A stretch of 64,000 nucleotides of DNA from Pseudomonadota bacterium (GTDB lineage Bacteria > Pseudomonadota > Alphaproteobacteria > Caulobacterales > Caulobacteraceae), in contig JAEYQX010000169.1 in NCBI GenBank assembly GCA_023409795.1, forward strand, positions 11,213 to 75,212, read 5' to 3'. A model generated the notes under the pieces. It was given only the letters and a program-made list of their open reading frames with translations. It ran no database searches and was not told the origin of the DNA. Both the position numbers and the translations under genes were made by a program. Shown one piece after another: positions 1-8,627 of the stretch. Within the stretch, counting starts at the first letter, position 1. Each line of letters opens with the position of its first letter.

Positions 1-1717
1 AATGCAGGCCCCCCTGTCCGGCCAGCAGGGCCTTGCCGGTAGGCAGGTCAGCGCAGCGCCAGCTGATGGCGCGCAGCGAGGCCCCGTCCGGTGCCACCAG
101 GCGGCAGCGCACATGGCCGCCGTTCATCGCCACGGCGTCGCGCACCTGCACCCCCTCAACCGCAAACAGGGGCTCGGGATTGGCCGGGCCGAAGGGGGCC
201 AGCTGCTCGAAAGACTCAAACAGGTCGCGCGTGGCGGCATGGGGGTCGATCAGGACGTCGACATCCACCCAGTCCTGGGCAATCGCCTCGATCCGCTCAT
301 CGGCCAGGCGTGCGTTCAGATAGTTGCGCAGTTCGTCGATGCGATCTGCCGCCACCGTCAGGCCAGCCGCCATGGCGTGGCCTCCGCCCGCCATGAGAAG
401 CCCGTCCTGCCAGGCGGCCTGGATCGCCCGGCCGAGGTTCATTCCCGGCTGCGAGCGGCCCGAGCCCTTGCCGATACGGTTGATCGGATCAACGCCGATG
501 ACAATGACCGGCTTGCGCCAGCGCTCGCGCAGGCGACCGGCCACGATGCCAACCACGCCGGGGTGCCACTCCTCGCCCGCAACGATGATCAGGGCACTGT
601 CGTCCCTGTGAGCGCCCGTGGCCTCCACGCGGCGCACGGCTTCCTCGGTCACCTGGGCCTCCACCTCGCGGCGCTCGATGTTCAGGGCATCCAGTTCCAG
701 GGCCAGCTGACGCGCCTCGGCCGGGTCGTCGGTGGAGAGCAGTCGCGCCCCCAGGTCGGACTTGCCGATCCGTCCGCCCGCATTGATCCGCGGGCCCAGG
801 ATAAAGCCGGCATGATTGGACTTGGCCGGGCCCGGCTCTGCCCCCGCAACGGCCAAAAGGGCGCTGAGGCCCGGGTTGCGCCAGGAAGACATGACCTTGA
901 GACCCAGGCTGGTCAGGGCCCGGTTAAAGCCGGTCAGGCCGGTGACGTCGCAGATCGCTCCCATGGCCGCCAGGTCCAGCCACTGGCGAATGTCCGGCTC
1001 GGCCCGGTCGGCGAACAAGCCTCGGCCCCGCGCCTCGCGGTTCAGGGCGGCCAGCAACACAAAGACCACGCCTGCCGCCGCCAGGTTGCCCTGGCCCGAG
1101 GCGCAGCCCGGACGGTTGGGATTGACCACGGCGAGGCAGGCCGGCGGCTCCTCGCGCATCATGTGGTGGTCGATCACCACGACCCTGAGGCCAATCGCGG
1201 CGGCGTGGGCCACGGCCTCGTTGGCGGCGGCACCGCAGTCCACCGTCACGACCAGGTCGGCTCCCGACGCCTTCAGCTTGTCAAAGGCGCGGGCGCTGGG
1301 GCCATAGCCCTCGGTCAGACGATCGGGGACATAGATGGGCAGCTCGACGTCCAGATGCCGGAACCAGCGCACCAGCAGCGCCGCGCTGGAGGCACCGTCG
1401 ACGTCATAGTCGGCAAAGACGTGAATGCTCTGGCCAGCCTGGACCGCATCAATGATGGCGGCGGCGGCGACATCCATGTCCATGAAGCTGGACGGATCGG
1501 GAAACAGCGCCCGCAGCGTGGGCTGCAGGAAGGTCTGGCCCTGGTCCGCCGCCACGCCGCGCGCCGCCAGGGCGCGGGCCATCGGCTCGTCCAGGTTCAG
1601 CGCCTGCATATGGGCGCGGGTCAGCCCGGGCTCGGCCGGACGCAGCCTCCAGCCGCGCCCCGACAGGGACCGCGAGATGCCCAGGAAGGCAGGACTGGTT
1701 GCGCCATCAGCCGGCAT
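1..1717 (-). CDS. recJ: Single-stranded-DNA-specific exonuclease RecJ (partial, C-terminus cut by window edge)
   Basis: RecJ degrades single-stranded DNA 5' to 3' in recombination and mismatch repair. About 572 codons are visible, close to full family length, and the reading frame runs off the left edge without a stop. The DHH phosphoesterase core shows a DYDVDG motif near residue 100 and VIDHH near residue 180, both metal-binding, followed by the RecJ OB-type region. The start is the ATG at 1717 (MPADGATSPAF). The gene is divergent from nothing close by: the next gene upstream lies on the same strand. Confidence 0.93.
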   Translation of the reverse strand, partial: MPADGATSPAFLGISRSLSGRGWRLRPAEPGLTRAHMQALNLDEPMARALAARGVAADQGQTFLQPTLRALFPDPSSFMDMDVAAAAIIDAVQAGQSIHVFADYDVDGASSAALLVRWFRHLDVELPIYVPDRLTEGYGPSARAFDKLKASGADLVVTVDCGAAANEAVAHAAAIGLRVVVIDHHMMREEPPACLAVVNPNRPGCASGQGNLAAAGVVFVLLAALNREARGRGLFADRAEPDIRQWLDLAAMGAICDVTGLTGFNRALTSLGLKVMSSWRNPGLSALLAVAGAEPGPAKSNHAGFILGPRINAGGRIGKSDLGARLLSTDDPAEARQLALELDALNIERREVEAQVTEEAVRRVEATGAHRDDSALIIVAGEEWHPGVVGIVAGRLRERWRKPVIVIGVDPINRIGKGSGRSQPGMNLGRAIQAAWQDGLLMAGGGHAMAAGLTVAADRIDELRNYLNARLADERIEAIAQDWVDVDVLIDPHAATRDLFESFEQLAPFGPANPEPLFAVEGVQVRDAVAMNGGHVRCRLVAPDGASLRAISWRCADLPTGKALLAGQGGLH

Positions 1718-1812
1718 CAGAACCCTCTAGAGAAAACAAGAAGCGGAAAGGGACCCACTATCGGCGGATTCTGTTCATCCGACGACGTCAGTCCCGGTCG
1801 CAGGCCTGCGGA

Positions 1813-2262
1813 CTAGAACCGGGGCCGGTCAATGGGCGGCGGCGGGGTGGCCCGTCGACGCAGGGACTCAGCCAGGGCCTCGATCTCGGCCGTCGACTGG
1901 GGCCCGATGGGGGCCATGGCAGCCGGGTCAAACTTCTGGCGAATCAGGTTTTCCAGCACCGTCGGATCGGTATTCAGCGTCCAGTCTATGGCCGCGACCT
2001 GGGCGGCCAGGGTCTGGTTCGACTGGCCCAGGGTCTGCACCTGGTTGGCGACATAGGCCGGGGTCGGCGTGTCGGTCGATGCCTTGGGGAAGTCTTCCCA
2101 TCGCGGATAGCGATCGTGGCTTTCCACCAGTTCCTGGATACGCGGGGCCAGGGGCGAGGCCGCCTCGGTCTGGGGGTCAAACGAACCGACACAGCCGCCC
2201 GTGGCCGTCAGCACACCGGCCAGCGCCAGCACGATCGCATTTTTCGACAGGAACACGTTCAT
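1813..2262 (-). CDS. Putative lipoprotein, unknown function
   Basis: This is a 149-residue exported protein. The N-terminus MNVFLSKNAIVLALAGVLTA has a hydrophobic core and a lipobox-like TGGC ending in Cys near residue 23, so it is probably lipid-anchored in the envelope. The remainder is Pro/Ala/Gln-rich with predicted helices and no family that I recognise. An in-frame ATG lies five codons upstream, but a GAGGG sequence just ahead of the ATG at 2262 supports this start. It lies between recJ (same strand) and phaC (divergent). Confidence 0.7.
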   Translation of the reverse strand: MNVFLSKNAIVLALAGVLTATGGCVGSFDPQTEAASPLAPRIQELVESHDRYPRWEDFPKASTDTPTPAYVANQVQTLGQSNQTLAAQVAAIDWTLNTDPTVLENLIRQKFDPAAMAPIGPQSTAEIEALAESLRRRATPPPPIDRPRF

Positions 2263-2342
2263 CTTACCCTCGGTCATATGCCATCATCGCGTCGGGAGGA
2301 AGGCTCGCCGACCCGGGCGAAGCCAGGACCGGAGGATTGCGG

Positions 2343-4346
2343 ATGGCCAAGCGACCGACCAAGGCACCCCCAGCCGATACGGCAGAGGCTCCACGGCCTC
2401 GCAAGGCGGGACACCCCACCTCGGCCAAACCCCGCGCGGCCAAACCGGATGCCGCCGCAAAACCGCGCCCTGCGGCCCGCCCCAAGCCGGCGGCCAAGGC
2501 TTCGAAGGCTGCCCCGCCCCCTCCTCCGCCGCCGCCGCCGCCACCTCAGGATGAGGTCCCGCCTCCCTTCGGCTTCGCCGCCGACCAGCGCCATCTGCTC
2601 GAAACCCTGTCCCTGAACCTCGCCAAGGCGGCCATGACAGCCCAGTCGGCCATTGCCGAGGCGGCCCTGTCGCAGGCAGACCGGCCCGCCGCCCTGTCGC
2701 CCGATCCGTTCAACATTGCCCCTGCCATGACCTCGGTCATGACCAGCCTGGCAGCGCGGCCTGAAAAACTGTTCCAGGCCCAGGCAGACCTGTTCAGCCG
2801 CTACATGGACCTGTGGTCCACCACGACGCGGCGCGCCATGGGCGAGGACGTGCCCGCCCCTGCCCTGCCCGCCGACAAGCGGTTCAAGGACCCGGCCTGG
2901 AGCGAGAACCCCGTCTTTGACATCATGCGCCAGTCCTATCTGGTGACCTCGCAATGGATGAACGGCCTGGTGTCCAGCGTCGAGGACGTGGATCCCCGGG
3001 TCAAACGCCGTGCCGAGTTCTTTACCAGGCTGCTGACCGACGCTTTTTCCCCCTCCAACTTCCTGGCGTCCAATCCGGTGGCGCTGAAGGCCCTGGCCGA
3101 GACGGGCGGCGAAAGCCTGGTCAAGGGGATGCAGAACTTTGCCGCCGACCTGGAACGCGGCAATGGCAAGCTGAAGATCAGCCAGGCCGACTATGACCGC
3201 TTCAGGGTGGGCGAGAATGTCGCCACGGCTCCGGGCCAGGTCGTCTGGCGCGACGACCTGTTCGAGCTGCTGCAATACGACGCCGCGACCGCGACCCAGC
3301 ACGCGGTTCCGCTGCTGATCTTTCCGCCGTGGATCAACAAGTTCTACATCATGGACCTGCAGCCGCAGAACAGCCTGATCCGCTGGCTGTCGGCCCAGGG
3401 CTTCACCGTCTTCGTCTGCTCCTGGGTCAACCCGGACCAGGACAAGGCCGAGTATGGCTTTGACGACTATCTGGAATGCGGCATCCATCGCGCCATCGAC
3501 AAGGTGCTGGAGCAGACCGGCCAGAAGCAGCTGAACGCGGTGGGCTACTGCATCGGCGGCACCCTGCTGGGCGCGGCCCTGGCCCATATGGCGGCGCACG
3601 GCGACCGGCGGGTGGCGGCGGCGACCTTCTTTGCCGCCCAGCACGACTTTGCCGAGGCCGGCGACCTGCTGCTCTTTACCGACGAGCACTGGCTGGCCGA
3701 GATCGAGCAGCAGATGGATGCGGCGGGCGGGGTCCTGCCCGGCACGGCCATGGCCGACACCTTCAACGCCCTGCGGGCCAATGACCTGATCTGGTCCTTC
3801 TTTGTGTCCAACTACCTGATGGGCAAGGATCCGCCGGCCTTTGACCTGCTGTTCTGGAATGCCGACCAGACCCGGATGCCCAAGCGCCTGCACATGGCCT
3901 ACCTGCGCCAGATGTATGGCCAGAACGCTCTGGCCCGTGGCGAGTTTGAGCTGGGCGGCGACCGGGTCGACCTGACCCGCGTCACCATCCCGCTCTACTT
4001 CCAGGCCAGTCGCGAGGATCACATCGCCCCGATGAACTCCGTCTATCGCTCGGCCCGGCTGTTCGGGGGACCGGTGACCTATACCCTCGCCGGGTCAGGG
4101 CATATCGCCGGCGTCATCAACCCGCCCGAGGCGAAGAAATATCAGCACTGGACCAACCCGGCCCTTCCCGAAACCCTCGCAGAATGGCAAGCGGGAGCAG
4201 AAGCTCATCCGGGCAGCTGGTGGAACCACTGGGCTGGCTGGCTGAAGCCCCTGTCGGGCAAACAGGTCCCGGCGCGCGATCCCAAATCCGGCCCGCTCAA
4301 GCCGCTTGAGCCCGCGCCCGGATCCTATGTGAAGGTCAAGTCTTGA
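2343..4346 (+). CDS. phaC: Class I poly(3-hydroxyalkanoate) synthase PhaC
   Basis: PhaC polymerises (R)-3-hydroxyacyl-CoA into polyhydroxyalkanoate on the surface of storage granules. The 667-residue protein has the N-terminal PhaC domain and an alpha/beta-hydrolase core. The lipase-like box GYCIGG carries the catalytic Cys403, and the triad is completed by Asp559 (SREDH) and His587 (GSGHIAG). The start ATG follows a GGAGG site. The first ~85 residues are an unusual Lys/Ala/Pro-rich tail with a run of prolines, which makes the protein longer than the ~590 residues usual for class I enzymes. The following membrane-protein gene overlaps its stop codon. Confidence 0.95.
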   Translation: MAKRPTKAPPADTAEAPRPRKAGHPTSAKPRAAKPDAAAKPRPAARPKPAAKASKAAPPPPPPPPPPPQDEVPPPFGFAADQRHLLETLSLNLAKAAMTAQSAIAEAALSQADRPAALSPDPFNIAPAMTSVMTSLAARPEKLFQAQADLFSRYMDLWSTTTRRAMGEDVPAPALPADKRFKDPAWSENPVFDIMRQSYLVTSQWMNGLVSSVEDVDPRVKRRAEFFTRLLTDAFSPSNFLASNPVALKALAETGGESLVKGMQNFAADLERGNGKLKISQADYDRFRVGENVATAPGQVVWRDDLFELLQYDAATATQHAVPLLIFPPWINKFYIMDLQPQNSLIRWLSAQGFTVFVCSWVNPDQDKAEYGFDDYLECGIHRAIDKVLEQTGQKQLNAVGYCIGGTLLGAALAHMAAHGDRRVAAATFFAAQHDFAEAGDLLLFTDEHWLAEIEQQMDAAGGVLPGTAMADTFNALRANDLIWSFFVSNYLMGKDPPAFDLLFWNADQTRMPKRLHMAYLRQMYGQNALARGEFELGGDRVDLTRVTIPLYFQASREDHIAPMNSVYRSARLFGGPVTYTLAGSGHIAGVINPPEAKKYQHWTNPALPETLAEWQAGAEAHPGSWWNHWAGWLKPLSGKQVPARDPKSGPLKPLEPAPGSYVKVKS

Positions 4347-4720
4347 AGCGTATCGAACCCAACCGGCTGCTGGCCATCGCCACGGCCATTCCGCTGATCC
4401 TGCTGATCATGACGGCCAGTCTGTTTGGCGAGCCGGGACAGGAGGTGAAGTACGTCATCCTGGCCGTTGCCTGCACGGTGGCCTATGTCGTGCTGAACGG
4501 GATCATGGCCAGACGCACCGGCCGTCAGCGCCCCGCCATGATCCATCCCGACGCGCCCTCGACCGCGCTCTGGGCTAGTCTTTTTCCTGTGATCCTGATG
4601 ATACTGGCCGCCGTGCCCTTCTTCTTTGCCGGGCATGACTATGGGCTGCTGGTCATCATCGCCGCCATCCTGTTCGGCGGCACGGTGGAATCAGCGCTGA
4701 AGGCCCGCAAGGGCGGTTGA
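4343..4720 (+). CDS. Small multi-pass membrane protein, unknown function
   Basis: This 125-residue protein is predicted to cross the membrane four times (about residues 11-28, 36-56, 75-97 and 102-115), with a basic cytoplasmic stretch near 58-65. The TTG start overlaps the phaC TGA, which suggests translational coupling. I do not recognise a named family. Co-transcription with phaC is the only functional hint. Confidence 0.7.
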   Translation: MKRIEPNRLLAIATAIPLILLIMTASLFGEPGQEVKYVILAVACTVAYVVLNGIMARRTGRQRPAMIHPDAPSTALWASLFPVILMILAAVPFFFAGHDYGLLVIIAAILFGGTVESALKARKGG

Positions 4721-4738
4721 TCCCACTCCGTCGTGGCT

Positions 4739-4767
4739 GTGACGGGCCTTCAGGCCAGGCCCGTCAC
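4739..4767. terminator. Hairpin between convergent genes
   Basis: A perfect 10-bp inverted repeat (GTGACGGGCC / GGCCCGTCAC) with a 9-nt loop sits between the membrane-protein gene and the convergent argC, overlapping the last codons of argC. It has no clear T-tract on either strand, so intrinsic termination is only a possibility. Confidence 0.35.
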
Positions 4768-5682
4768 CTCGTCCAGGCCCAGCATGATGTTCAGGTTCTG
4801 GACGGCAGCGCCCGAGGCACCCTTGCCCAGGTTGTCCAGCATGGCCACCAGACGCACCTGCTCGCCCCCGCGATCGCCAAAGACGTGCAGGCGCAGGTTG
4901 TTGGTGCCGTTCAGGGCTTCCGGCTCTAGCCCCGTCATGGCCTCGGTCTCCTCCAAGTCGACGACCTGGACGAACTTCTGGCCCTCATAGGCCTCGACCA
5001 GGGCTCCATGCAGGCGCTCGATGGACGGGGTTTCGGGCAGGACCGACAGGTGCAGCGGCACCTCGACCAGCATTCCCTGGCGATAGTTGCCGACCGCGGG
5101 CGAAAACAGGACAGGCCGCGTCAGCCCCGTATGCCGGGTCATTTCCGGCACGTGCTTGTGCTTCAGCGACAGGCCATAGGTGCGAAAGGCGGTCGATGCG
5201 CCCTCGGCCTCGAACTCGGCAATCATGGACTTGCCGCCGCCGGAATAGCCGGACACGGCGTTGATCGTCACCGGATAGTCGGCGGGCACCAGCCCTGCCC
5301 TGACCAGAGGGCGCATCAGGCCGATGAAGCCGGTCGGATAGCAGCCGGGATTGGACACGCGGGTCGAGCTGGCGATGGCCTCGCGCTGGCCCCTGTCCAT
5401 CTCTGCAAAGCCATAGACCCAGTCCGGATTGACGCGATAGGCGGTCGAGGCGTCGATCACCCGCACCTTGTCATTCTCGATCATCGAGACGGCTTCGCGC
5501 GCGGCATCATCGGGCAGGCACAGGATCACGGCATCGGCGCTGTTCAGGGCCTCACGGCGCGCCTCGACATCACGACGTCGATCACCCAGCAGCATCAGCT
5601 GAAGGTCCGAACGCTTTTCCAGACGCTCGCGGATTTCCAGGCCGGTCGTTCCGGCTTCGCCGTCGATGTAGATGGTGTGCAT
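4750..5682 (-). CDS. argC: N-acetyl-gamma-glutamyl-phosphate reductase (type 2)
   Basis: ArgC makes N-acetylglutamate semialdehyde, the third step of arginine biosynthesis, using NADPH. The 310-residue protein starts at MHTIYIDGEAGTTGLEI, which is the Rossmann dinucleotide site of the short type 2 family. The catalytic Cys lies in SNPGCYPTGF. The ATG at 5682 is preferred because the upstream reading in this frame covers a repeat-like intergenic segment. It lies downstream of rplM-rpsI on the same strand but is separated from them by a strong terminator. Confidence 0.93.
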   Translation of the reverse strand: MHTIYIDGEAGTTGLEIRERLEKRSDLQLMLLGDRRRDVEARREALNSADAVILCLPDDAAREAVSMIENDKVRVIDASTAYRVNPDWVYGFAEMDRGQREAIASSTRVSNPGCYPTGFIGLMRPLVRAGLVPADYPVTINAVSGYSGGGKSMIAEFEAEGASTAFRTYGLSLKHKHVPEMTRHTGLTRPVLFSPAVGNYRQGMLVEVPLHLSVLPETPSIERLHGALVEAYEGQKFVQVVDLEETEAMTGLEPEALNGTNNLRLHVFGDRGGEQVRLVAMLDNLGKGASGAAVQNLNIMLGLDEVTGLA

Positions 5683-5696
5683 GATCCAACTCCACA

Positions 5697-5757
5697 CCCC
5701 TCTTCGAGGGGAAGAGGGCTTGAGCGCTGCGCGCCACCTTCTCCCATCGGGAGAAGG
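5697..5757. repeat. Pair of short palindromes in intergenic DNA
   Basis: Two perfect inverted repeats lie side by side: CCCCTC-ttc-GAGGGG (5697-5711) and CCTTCTCCC-atc-GGGAGAAGG (5737-5757). The shape and CT/GA-rich composition recall dispersed REP-like palindromes found between genes in alphaproteobacteria. I saw no second copy in this window. It could also help shape the 5' end of the argC transcript. Confidence 0.4.
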
Positions 5758-5762
5758 AAACA

Positions 5763-5801
5763 AAGAAAGAAAAAGGCGCTCCAGGTTTCCCTGAAGCGCC
5801 C
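5763..5801 (-). terminator. Intrinsic terminator of rplM-rpsI
   Basis: Read on the minus strand, an 11-bp stem (GGCGCTTCAGG / CCTGGAGCGCC, with one G-T wobble) closes a GAAA tetraloop. It is followed by TTTTTCTTTCTTTG. It lies 27 nt after the rpsI stop codon. Confidence 0.85.
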
Positions 5802-5827
5802 TTTCCAAAACCAAATCGCGGTTGCGA

Positions 5828-6316
5828 TTAGCGCTTCGAGAACTGGAAGCTGCGGCGAGCCTTGGCGCGGCCGTACTTCTTACGTTCAACGACGCGGCTG
5901 TCGCGGGTCAGGAAGCCGTGCGGCTTCAGGACCTTGCGCAGTTCCGGCTCGTAGTGGGTCAGGGCGTGGGCCAGGCCGTGGCGGATGGCGCCAGCTTGAC
6001 CCGACAGGCCCGAACCTTCGACGGTGCAGACGACGTCGTACTGGGTGGCGCGGTCAGCGACGGTCAGCGGCTGGGCGATCATCATGCGCAGCACCGGACG
6101 GGCGAAGTAAACTTCCTGGTCCTTGCCGTTGATGGTGATCTTGCCGGTGCCCGGCTTGACCCAAACGCGAGCGATTGCGTTCTTGCGCTTGCCGGTCGAG
6201 TAGGCGCGGCCCTGGGCGTCCAGCTTCTGGGTGTAGACCGGGGCTTCGGCTTCGGCCGAAGCGTTCAGGCCCTTCAGGGCGTCGAAGCCGGTGGCTTCAG
6301 CAGTCACGTCGGTCAT
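5828..6316 (-). CDS. rpsI: 30S ribosomal protein S9 (uS9)
   Basis: This 162-residue protein of the small ribosomal subunit has the conserved core [12 protein letters not shown], the [14 protein letters not shown] region, and the basic tail ending in SFQFSKR that reaches toward the P-site tRNA. About 35 extra N-terminal residues ([10 protein letters not shown]...) are typical of alphaproteobacterial S9. It begins 2 nt after the rplM stop, so the two are one operon in the usual order. Confidence 0.98.
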   Translation of the reverse strand: MTDVTAEATGFDALKGLNASAEAEAPVYTQKLDAQGRAYSTGKRKNAIARVWVKPGTGKITINGKDQEVYFARPVLRMMIAQPLTVADRATQYDVVCTVEGSGLSGQAGAIRHGLAHALTHYEPELRKVLKPHGFLTRDSRVVERKKYGRAKARRSFQFSKR

Positions 6317-6318
6317 GC

Positions 6319-6795
6319 TTAGACGCTCCGGGTGTTCTTGGCCGACATCGACTTGAAGTCGATGGTTTCGGGCTGTTGAGCTTCGTGGTCGTGCGTAGCG
6401 CCAGCGAACAGGCGCAGGTGCGTCATCTGCTTGCGAGCCAGCGGCGACTCTTTCGGCAGCATGCGCTCGACGGCCTTTTCAAGCACGCGCTCCGGGAAGC
6501 GGCCGTTCAGGACCTTTTCCGGGGTGGTTTGCTTGATGCCACCCGGGTGGCCGGTGTGACGGTAGTAGACCTTGTCGGTGTTCTTCTTGCCGGTGAAGAC
6601 AACCTTGTCGACGTTGGTGACGACGACATAGTCGCCCATGTCAACGTGCGGGGTGTAGGTCGGCAGGTGCTTGCCGCGCAGACGGTTGGCGATGAAGGTC
6701 GCGAGGCGGCCCACCACGACGCCTTCAGCGTCGATATGGATCCACTTCTTTTCGACCTCAGCCGGCTTCGCAGAAGCCGTAGTGCTCTTCAGCAT
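6319..6795 (-). CDS. rplM: 50S ribosomal protein L13 (uL13)
   Basis: This 158-residue large-subunit protein shows [18 protein letters not shown] near the N-terminus and the diagnostic [10 protein letters not shown] motif, followed by AVERMLPK. It is the first gene of the rplM-rpsI operon. Its promoter should lie in the AT-rich stretch upstream (6900-6960). Confidence 0.98.
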   Translation of the reverse strand: MLKSTTASAKPAEVEKKWIHIDAEGVVVGRLATFIANRLRGKHLPTYTPHVDMGDYVVVTNVDKVVFTGKKNTDKVYYRHTGHPGGIKQTTPEKVLNGRFPERVLEKAVERMLPKESPLARKQMTHLRLFAGATHDHEAQQPETIDFKSMSAKNTRSV

Positions 6796-7058
6796 TGTGA
6801 GTGTCCCAGAAGACTAAGAAAGCGACCCACCCCGGACCGGGATGAGCGAGTGGCGGGGTGATAGAGGCATCGACGCCCTGCGTCAACACCCGATAATGCT
6901 ACAAAACTAAGCTAACAGATTGATTATAATAGGTATTTTGTAAATGGTATTAAAATACCCAGTCTATGGCCCGGGATAATCCATCGGACTCCGCCCTGCA
7001 GCGCTGCAGCACGCCGTTTCGGTGCGTGGAATTCGCGAGCCAGGCTGCTTCGAAATTT
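6796..7058. promoter_or_regulatory. Divergent intergenic region with AT-rich hairpin (rplM promoter region)
   Basis: This is the longest gene-free stretch of the window, between rplM and the divergent radical SAM gene. A strikingly AT-rich segment at about 6898-6960 contains ATTATAAT, which reads as a -10-like TATAAT on both strands. It also holds an 8-bp inverted repeat GGTATTTT / AAAATACC (6932-6959). I infer that it carries the rplM operon promoter. I see no gene in it. Confidence 0.5.
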
Positions 7059-7073
7059 GTTCTTGATTTGTTC
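7059..7073 (+). promoter_or_regulatory. LexA-binding SOS box upstream of radical SAM gene
   Basis: The sequence is GTTC-TTGATTT-GTTC, an exact match to GTTC-N7-GTTC, the direct-repeat operator of alphaproteobacterial LexA. It ends 24 nt before the chosen ATG at 7098, a position that would overlap the promoter or transcription start. Confidence 0.75.
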
Positions 7074-7097
7074 CAATCCCCATGTCATCCTGCCTTC

Positions 7098-8165
7098 ATG
7101 AGTATGGCGGTGAAGGGCCGAGGTGCGCGATCCAATCAGTCGGGACGGTTTGAGGCGGACCGGCGTGAGGATTTCGACGACGGCTGGCACGACGGGGACC
7201 AGGACCTCCCTCCCCTGCGCACCAGTCTGTCGGTCGAGCGGGCGCGGACCATCATCACCAGGAATAACAGTCCAGACATAGGCTTCGACCGCTCCATCAA
7301 CCCTTACCGAGGTTGTGAACATGGCTGCATCTACTGTTACGCCCGTCCGGCCCATGCCTACATGGGCCTATCCCCGGGCCTGGATTTCGAGAGCCGGCTC
7401 TTCTTCAAGCCAGACGGCGCACGTCTGCTGGAACAGGAGCTGTCAAAGCCCCGCTATGCGCCCAGGCCGATCCATATAGGGGGCAATACCGACCCCTATC
7501 AGCCGGTCGAGCGCCAGACCCTGGCCACGCGCCAGATCCTGGAGGTGCTGCAGCGGTTCAACCATCCGCTCAGCATCATCACCAAGTCGGTGCTGATTGC
7601 CCGTGATGCCGACATCCTGGGAGCCATGGGCCGTCAGGGCCTGGCGGTTGCCAGCATCTCGATCACCACCCTGGACCGCAAGCTTGCGCGGGCGATGGAG
7701 CCGAGGGCCTCTACCCCAACCAGGCGGCTTGAGGCGATCAGCCGCCTGACCGACGCCGGGTGCCCGGTCGCGGTCAGCTTTGCGCCGGTGATCCCCGGGC
7801 TGAACGACCACGAACTGGAAGCCGTGCTTGAAGCCTCGCGAAAGGCCGGGGCCGTCTGCGCCCACTATGTCACCCTGCGCCTGCCGCTGGAGATCAAGGA
7901 CCTGTTCCGCGAATGGCTGCGCGATGCGCGCCCCGACCGCGCCGAGCGGGTCATGTCCCTGGTGCGCCAGACCCGCGGCGGCCTGGACTACGACGCCAAC
8001 TGGAACCAGCGGATGACCGGGTCCGGGCCGGTGGCGGACCTGATATCGGCCCGGTTCCGGGCAGCGCGCAGACGCTATGGCCTGGATGGCCCGCGGCCGA
8101 GCCTGGACGTATCGCGGTTCAGGGTCCCCACAGGGGCTCGCGCGCAACTGGACCTGTTTGGCTAG
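7098..8165 (+). CDS. PA0069-family radical SAM protein (SplB-like)
   Basis: This is a 355-residue radical S-adenosylmethionine enzyme. The [4Fe-4S] ligands are Cys73, Cys77 and Cys80 in GCEHGCIYC, an unusual CX3CX2C spacing shared with the spore-photoproduct-lyase-like (Rv2578c/PA0069) group. IGGNTDPYQPVE and PVIPGLND are further family motifs. The substrate of this family is unknown. The ATG at 7098 is chosen because earlier in-frame codons run through the SOS box and read as non-coding. The SOS box suggests induction by DNA damage, which would fit a repair role, but that is inference. Confidence 0.85.
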   Translation: MSMAVKGRGARSNQSGRFEADRREDFDDGWHDGDQDLPPLRTSLSVERARTIITRNNSPDIGFDRSINPYRGCEHGCIYCYARPAHAYMGLSPGLDFESRLFFKPDGARLLEQELSKPRYAPRPIHIGGNTDPYQPVERQTLATRQILEVLQRFNHPLSIITKSVLIARDADILGAMGRQGLAVASISITTLDRKLARAMEPRASTPTRRLEAISRLTDAGCPVAVSFAPVIPGLNDHELEAVLEASRKAGAVCAHYVTLRLPLEIKDLFREWLRDARPDRAERVMSLVRQTRGGLDYDANWNQRMTGSGPVADLISARFRAARRRYGLDGPRPSLDVSRFRVPTGARAQLDLFG

Positions 8166-8245
8166 CCACACCGAGTTTTTACCAAGGTCGGAGAGACGAA
8201 CTTAGGTTTCACGCCTTAAAAACATCAGGTCTGAAGGAGAGCCCC

Positions 8246-8617
8246 ATGCGCCTGCCCCTGATGCTTGTCCTCGCCGCCTTCGCCAGCAGCCCGGCTGCCG
8301 CCCAGACGGCCTCGCTCCATCTGGCCCTGACGGTGCCCGTGCGCTGCGAGCTTACCGGCATGGAGGCCACCGATCCCCAGCAGGGCGTGGTCCATCTGCG
8401 GGCCCGATGCAATGCACCGGTGTTTGACATCGTCATGGACGGTGCCCTGGCGCAGATGCCGATCCACTCAGCCACCGCCAGCCAGGGCCAGGTCTCGGTG
8501 CACGGCAACGTCATTCGCCTGCGCACCGACCATCCCGGCGAGTTCGCCTTCAAGATCGGCTATGGCGCGCCGCTGGACCAGGACCAGGCGATCCGCGCCC
8601 AGATCCTGACCCTCTGA
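8246..8617 (+). CDS. Small secreted protein, unknown function
   Basis: This 123-residue protein has a clear Sec signal peptide (MRLPLMLVLAAFASSPAAAQ, with cleavage probably after AAA). The mature part is beta-rich and holds two Cys residues that could form a disulfide. An AAGGAGA ribosome site lies 5 nt before the ATG. I recognise no family. It lies downstream of the radical SAM gene on the same strand but 80 nt away, so it may have its own promoter. Confidence 0.75.
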   Translation: MRLPLMLVLAAFASSPAAAQTASLHLALTVPVRCELTGMEATDPQQGVVHLRARCNAPVFDIVMDGALAQMPIHSATASQGQVSVHGNVIRLRTDHPGEFAFKIGYGAPLDQDQAIRAQILTL

Positions 8618-8627
8618 CCGGAACCGG

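Noticed and set aside
2..1816. Long plus-strand open frame of about 600 codons opposite recJ
   Set aside because: It is the antisense shadow of recJ; its translation is low-complexity Gly/Arg/His-rich with no domain, as expected of GC-rich antisense frames.
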